The translations under genes and the position numbers were made by a program. A stretch of 6,134 nucleotides of DNA from Bacilli bacterium (GTDB lineage: Bacteria; Bacillota_I; Bacilli_A; RF39; UBA660): the NCBI GenBank assembly GCA_016297695.1, contig JAEDGC010000078.1:1-6134 (forward strand), in the 5' to 3' direction. A model generated the notes under the pieces. The model was given only the letters and a program-made list of their open reading frames with translations. It was not told the DNA's origin and searched no databases. Positions 4,756-6,134 of the stretch are shown here, in pieces (position 1 is the stretch's first letter; the number at the start of each line of letters is the position of its first letter).

Positions 4756-5685
4756 TTAGATTATTATGTTTTTAAATTGAACAAACTTAGATATTTTTTT
4801 ATAAATAAAAGTATTTATTCCAAACAAACATGCAAAAATTAAATATTCTTCCCATAAAACTAGATTGCTTATATTTTTTTCATCCAAATTACCAAAATCC
4901 TTCAAAAATGCTTTAAGACCTTCCAATTTTTTATTTAATTCCTCACCTTCTTTTGTTCTTTTGTACGAATTATTTGAATAATATTTATAAGATCTTAAAT
5001 AATATGCAATAAAAATCCATAATAAGAAATTAAATAAAAAAATTAAAACAAATTTTAAGAAAAAATCACTTATAAATTTAATAAAAAATATAGTTGTTAA
5101 AATTGTTAAACATAATCCAACTAGTAATAATAATATTTTTTTATTTATATACATCTTTTTATTATTATCAACAGTTTTTATTAATCCATTATCTTTTGCC
5201 TCTTCAATTATGATATCTTTTAATTTGTAATCCACTGTATAAATTTTACCATTATCTATCAAATTTAAAATATAGATTTCAGATTTTTTTAAATTAGAAA
5301 AATCATTGTTTATTATTTTTATACCATTATCATCTATATCAACGTATTTTTCTAGTTTTAATTTTAAAATTGTGCAAACTCCTATTAAGTTTTCATTAAT
5401 ATATAAATTATCAACATAATACAATTCAGCTAAAGAATATTGTAAAAGTAAATCACGAAAATAATCAATATCTTTGTCAAAATCAAATTTCGAATAATTA
5501 TAAGTTGCTACATTTTTTTTAGAAATAATATTTGATATAACAGGAATACCAATATAAACCAAATATGCTATGAATAAAACAAATGCACAAATTATAAAAT
5601 CAAACAACCAATATTTAAAAATTAGAAATAATATCAATAATAAAATTAGAATAAATATGTTTTTTATTATTTTTTTCTTTTTCAT
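4756..5685 (-). CDS. Short DUF2207/YciQ-type membrane protein
   Basis: A 309-residue membrane protein. Two N-terminal membrane segments (about 9-23 and 28-50) are followed by a soluble part (55-180), with LAELYYVDNLYINENLIGVCTIL (85-107) like the AELAYL..dltaTLLdL region of DUF2207 proteins, then two more segments (184-203 and 209-230). The most telling part is C-terminal: RTKEGEEL (243-250), LKAFLKDFG (257-265) and LWEEYLIFACLFGI (277-290), matching the family's RTxxG, GFKxFLxDF and LWExYLVYAxxLGI. Usual family members have a large extracytoplasmic DUF2207 domain at the N-terminus; it is absent. Function is unknown. I start at 5685 (GGTGAT at 5689-5694): the ATG at 5748 lies upstream of the promoter. 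It ends without a visible GC-rich terminator ahead of the tyrS-operon promoter. Confidence 0.75.
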   Translation of the reverse strand: MKKKKIIKNIFILILLLILFLIFKYWLFDFIICAFVLFIAYLVYIGIPVISNIISKKNVATYNYSKFDFDKDIDYFRDLLLQYSLAELYYVDNLYINENLIGVCTILKLKLEKYVDIDDNGIKIINNDFSNLKKSEIYILNLIDNGKIYTVDYKLKDIIIEEAKDNGLIKTVDNNKKMYINKKILLLLVGLCLTILTTIFFIKFISDFFLKFVLIFLFNFLLWIFIAYYLRSYKYYSNNSYKRTKEGEELNKKLEGLKAFLKDFGNLDEKNISNLVLWEEYLIFACLFGINTFIYKKISKFVQFKNIII

Positions 5686-5688
5686 AAT

Positions 5689-5694
5689 ATCACC
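5689..5694 (-). promoter_or_regulatory. Ribosome binding site that sets the DUF2207 start
   Basis: GGTGAT, three bases before the ATG at 5683-5685. It is weaker than other sites here but the only candidate downstream of the -10 box. Confidence 0.55.
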
Positions 5695-5700
5695 AATTAT

Positions 5701-5729
5701 ATTATACATTTTATAATAAAATTTAACAA
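5701..5729 (-). promoter_or_regulatory. Sigma-A promoter of the DUF2207-type gene
   Basis: TTGTTA (5729-5724), a 17-base spacer and a perfect TATAAT (5706-5701). Transcription would start at about 5694, right at the SD. This promoter lies inside the longest open frame and so excludes the ATG at 5748. Confidence 0.65.
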
Positions 5730-5768
5730 ATTTTAAAAATGAATTCACTGTAAAAAATAGTAAATTAA

Positions 5769-5796
5769 AAAATCTCTAAAAAATTTTAGAGATTTT
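5769..5796 (-). terminator. Terminator of the rRNA operon
   Basis: A 12-bp stem (AAAATCTCTAAA at 5769-5780 with TTTAGAGATTTT at 5785-5796) has a 4-base loop and, on the minus strand, ends in a T run. It stands 14 bases past the 5S end. A run of nine T directly after the 5S may also help release. Confidence 0.85.
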
Positions 5797-5810
5797 ATTG
5801 CAAAAAAAAA

Positions 5811-5911
<101 letters not shown>

Positions 5912-5913
5912 AT

Positions 5914-5959
5914 AAGGATTTTGTCCTTTAAAAACTAGATAATATAGTTTCTCAAACTA
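5914..5959 (-). other. 23S-5S spacer with two small hairpins, likely rRNA processing signals
   Basis: AAGGA/TCCTT (5914-5918 with 5924-5928) and TAGTTT/AAACTA (5945-5950 with 5954-5959) form two short hairpins flanking TAGTTTTTAAAGGA. No tRNA gene is present in this spacer. A role in processing is inferred from position. Confidence 0.4.
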
Positions 5960-5974
5960 CTATAATAATAAAAT

Positions 5975-6134
<160 letters not shown>

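Noticed and set aside
5913..5974. A tRNA gene in the 23S-5S spacer
   Set aside because: The spacer is too short (about 62 bases) and shows no GTTCRANNC T-arm or cloverleaf pairing.

Overview
The window is strongly AT-rich and comes from a low-GC, Gram-positive (Bacillota) endospore-former or a close relative of one. The evidence is a Cys-rich CotY/CotZ/ExsY-type spore coat gene behind a good sigma-K-like promoter, a Tyr-specific T-box leader, strong AGGAGG/AGGTG ribosome sites, A/T-rich rho-independent terminators, and a short 5S rRNA. Trp is read from TGG, and the eight genes stop at TAA (6) or TAG (2) with no TGA stop, so the standard code fits. An AT-rich member of the Bacilli/Erysipelotrichia side is my inference; nothing here fixes the genus.

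Layout, left to right. (1) 52-627: a spore coat gene on the minus strand with its own terminator and promoter, divergent from a small plus-strand gene. (2) 627-1262: that plus-strand gene encodes a membrane-anchored PTS EIIB-like domain. It converges through a shared terminator on an unrecognised 97-aa minus-strand protein. (3) 1301-2404: a plus-strand SEDS (FtsW/RodA/SpoVE) peptidoglycan polymerase. (4) 2391-2597: a small, very Tyr-rich minus-strand protein whose ribosome site lies inside the tyrS terminator. (5) 2645-4747: a minus-strand operon made of a sigma-A promoter, a Tyr T-box leader, a HAD phosphatase gene and tyrS. (6) 4756-5685: a truncated DUF2207/YciQ-type membrane protein on the minus strand. 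(7) 5769-6134: the end of an rRNA operon on the minus strand, with the 23S 3' end, the 5S and a terminator.

How it fits together. The best supported regulation is tyrosine sensing: the T-box specifier reads TAC, and low charging of tRNA-Tyr should raise both the HAD phosphatase and tyrosyl-tRNA synthetase. A protein with 18 Tyr in 68 residues follows tyrS immediately, and its putative promoter and SD are built into the tyrS terminator. Together with the coat gene and a SEDS protein of about SpoVE length, this hints at spore-envelope functions scattered through the window, but only the coat gene is clearly sporulation-related.

Several starts are shorter than the longest open frame, because promoter and SD positions place the true start inside: the coat gene at 511, EIIB-like at 627, HAD at 4492 and DUF2207 at 5685. 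No CRISPR array, insertion sequence or tRNA gene is visible.
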